Positions 63,821 through 64,000 of a stretch of 64,000 nt of DNA are shown in pieces. The first letter of the stretch is position 1, and the number at the start of each line of letters is the position of its first letter. The notes beneath the pieces were generated by a model. That model saw nothing but the letters and a program-made list of their open reading frames with translations, did no database searches and was not told the DNA's origin. Location of the stretch: contig JAYKKI010000090.1 of the NCBI GenBank assembly GCA_039881145.1, positions 7,661,501 through 7,725,500 of the forward strand. The letters are read 5' to 3'. Source of the DNA: Druceiella hillmani (Eukaryota; Arthropoda; Insecta; Lepidoptera; Hepialidae). Position numbers and translations under genes: made by a program.

Positions 63821-64000
63821 GACACGGAGCCACACCCCCGACACTCCATATTAGCGAACAGATTTAATTGCCTACACTATTACATACGTACTCGCATGTC
63901 CGTATCCGTTTATGTGTGTGCGTAAATTAGTGTAGGGCTGCCGCTGTGCGTGCAGGTAAAGAATATTTATTATAACTATGCACCGGCTTGATGTTTGCGG
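63821..64000. other. mixed-composition end of window
   Basis: Contains CGTGCAGGTAAAG (63949-63961), a good splice-donor string, but no frame supports an exon and the window ends. Confidence 0.25.

Overview
This is an AT-rich eukaryotic nuclear window, almost certainly from an insect. The evidence is the mixture of mobile elements: a Jockey-like LINE, remnants of two other LINEs, two Tc1/mariner-type relics, two copies of a Helitron-type helicase relic, a short repeat with a hammerhead-like core, and many long (TA)n tracts. Host coding genes are not visible. Almost all open reading frames are short and AT-driven, and no frame shows a convincing host protein domain. I read it as intergenic or long-intron DNA. 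The order is uncertain: one tail, at 24.1-24.2 kb, resembles repeats I know from Lepidoptera, but that is not decisive.

Layout. 0-5 kb: a 134-bp tandem repeat (2.64-3.12 kb), the first hammerhead-like repeat copy (4.09-4.24 kb) and the 3' end of a dead mariner (4.56-4.94 kb). 5.8-11.3 kb: several islands of higher GC that look like non-coding regulatory DNA, a (TA)n tract, and a head-to-head pair of the hammerhead-type repeat (6.88-7.15 kb). 11.3-22 kb: AT-rich non-coding DNA with a third full-length repeat copy (14.7 kb), a strong short hairpin (15.53 kb) and (TA)n tracts. 22.2-24.2 kb: a mariner-like 3' end against a (TA)n tract, a possible Helitron 3' terminus, a 41-bp duplication and a tandem-unit repeat. 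26.6-27.5 kb: an 860-bp A/C-rich imperfect repeat. 27.7-28.6 kb: an internally deleted LINE on the minus strand. 30.8-31.8 kb and 58.9-59.8 kb: homologous Helitron-type relics, each with three diverged tandem units after the helicase C-terminus. 32.5 kb: a GC-rich imperfect hairpin. 40.4-43.9 kb: the best coding region, a 5'-truncated Jockey-like LINE with zinc-knuckle ORF1 and endonuclease/reverse-transcriptase ORF2 broken by two frameshifts. 53.2-53.5 kb: another LINE tail. 54.69-54.78 kb: a long near-perfect inverted repeat. 63.4-63.8 kb: a diverged tandem repeat tail.

The most notable signal is the small repeat family at 4.1, 6.9, 7.1 and 14.7 kb. Its 5' end carries the pattern of a minimal type I hammerhead ribozyme (CTGAAGA, GAAA, TC and complementary CCAC/GTGG flanks). 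Two copies 10.5 kb apart are nearly identical over about 98 bp. This resembles the hammerhead motifs described in Penelope-like elements and related retrozymes, but no associated reverse transcriptase is visible here.
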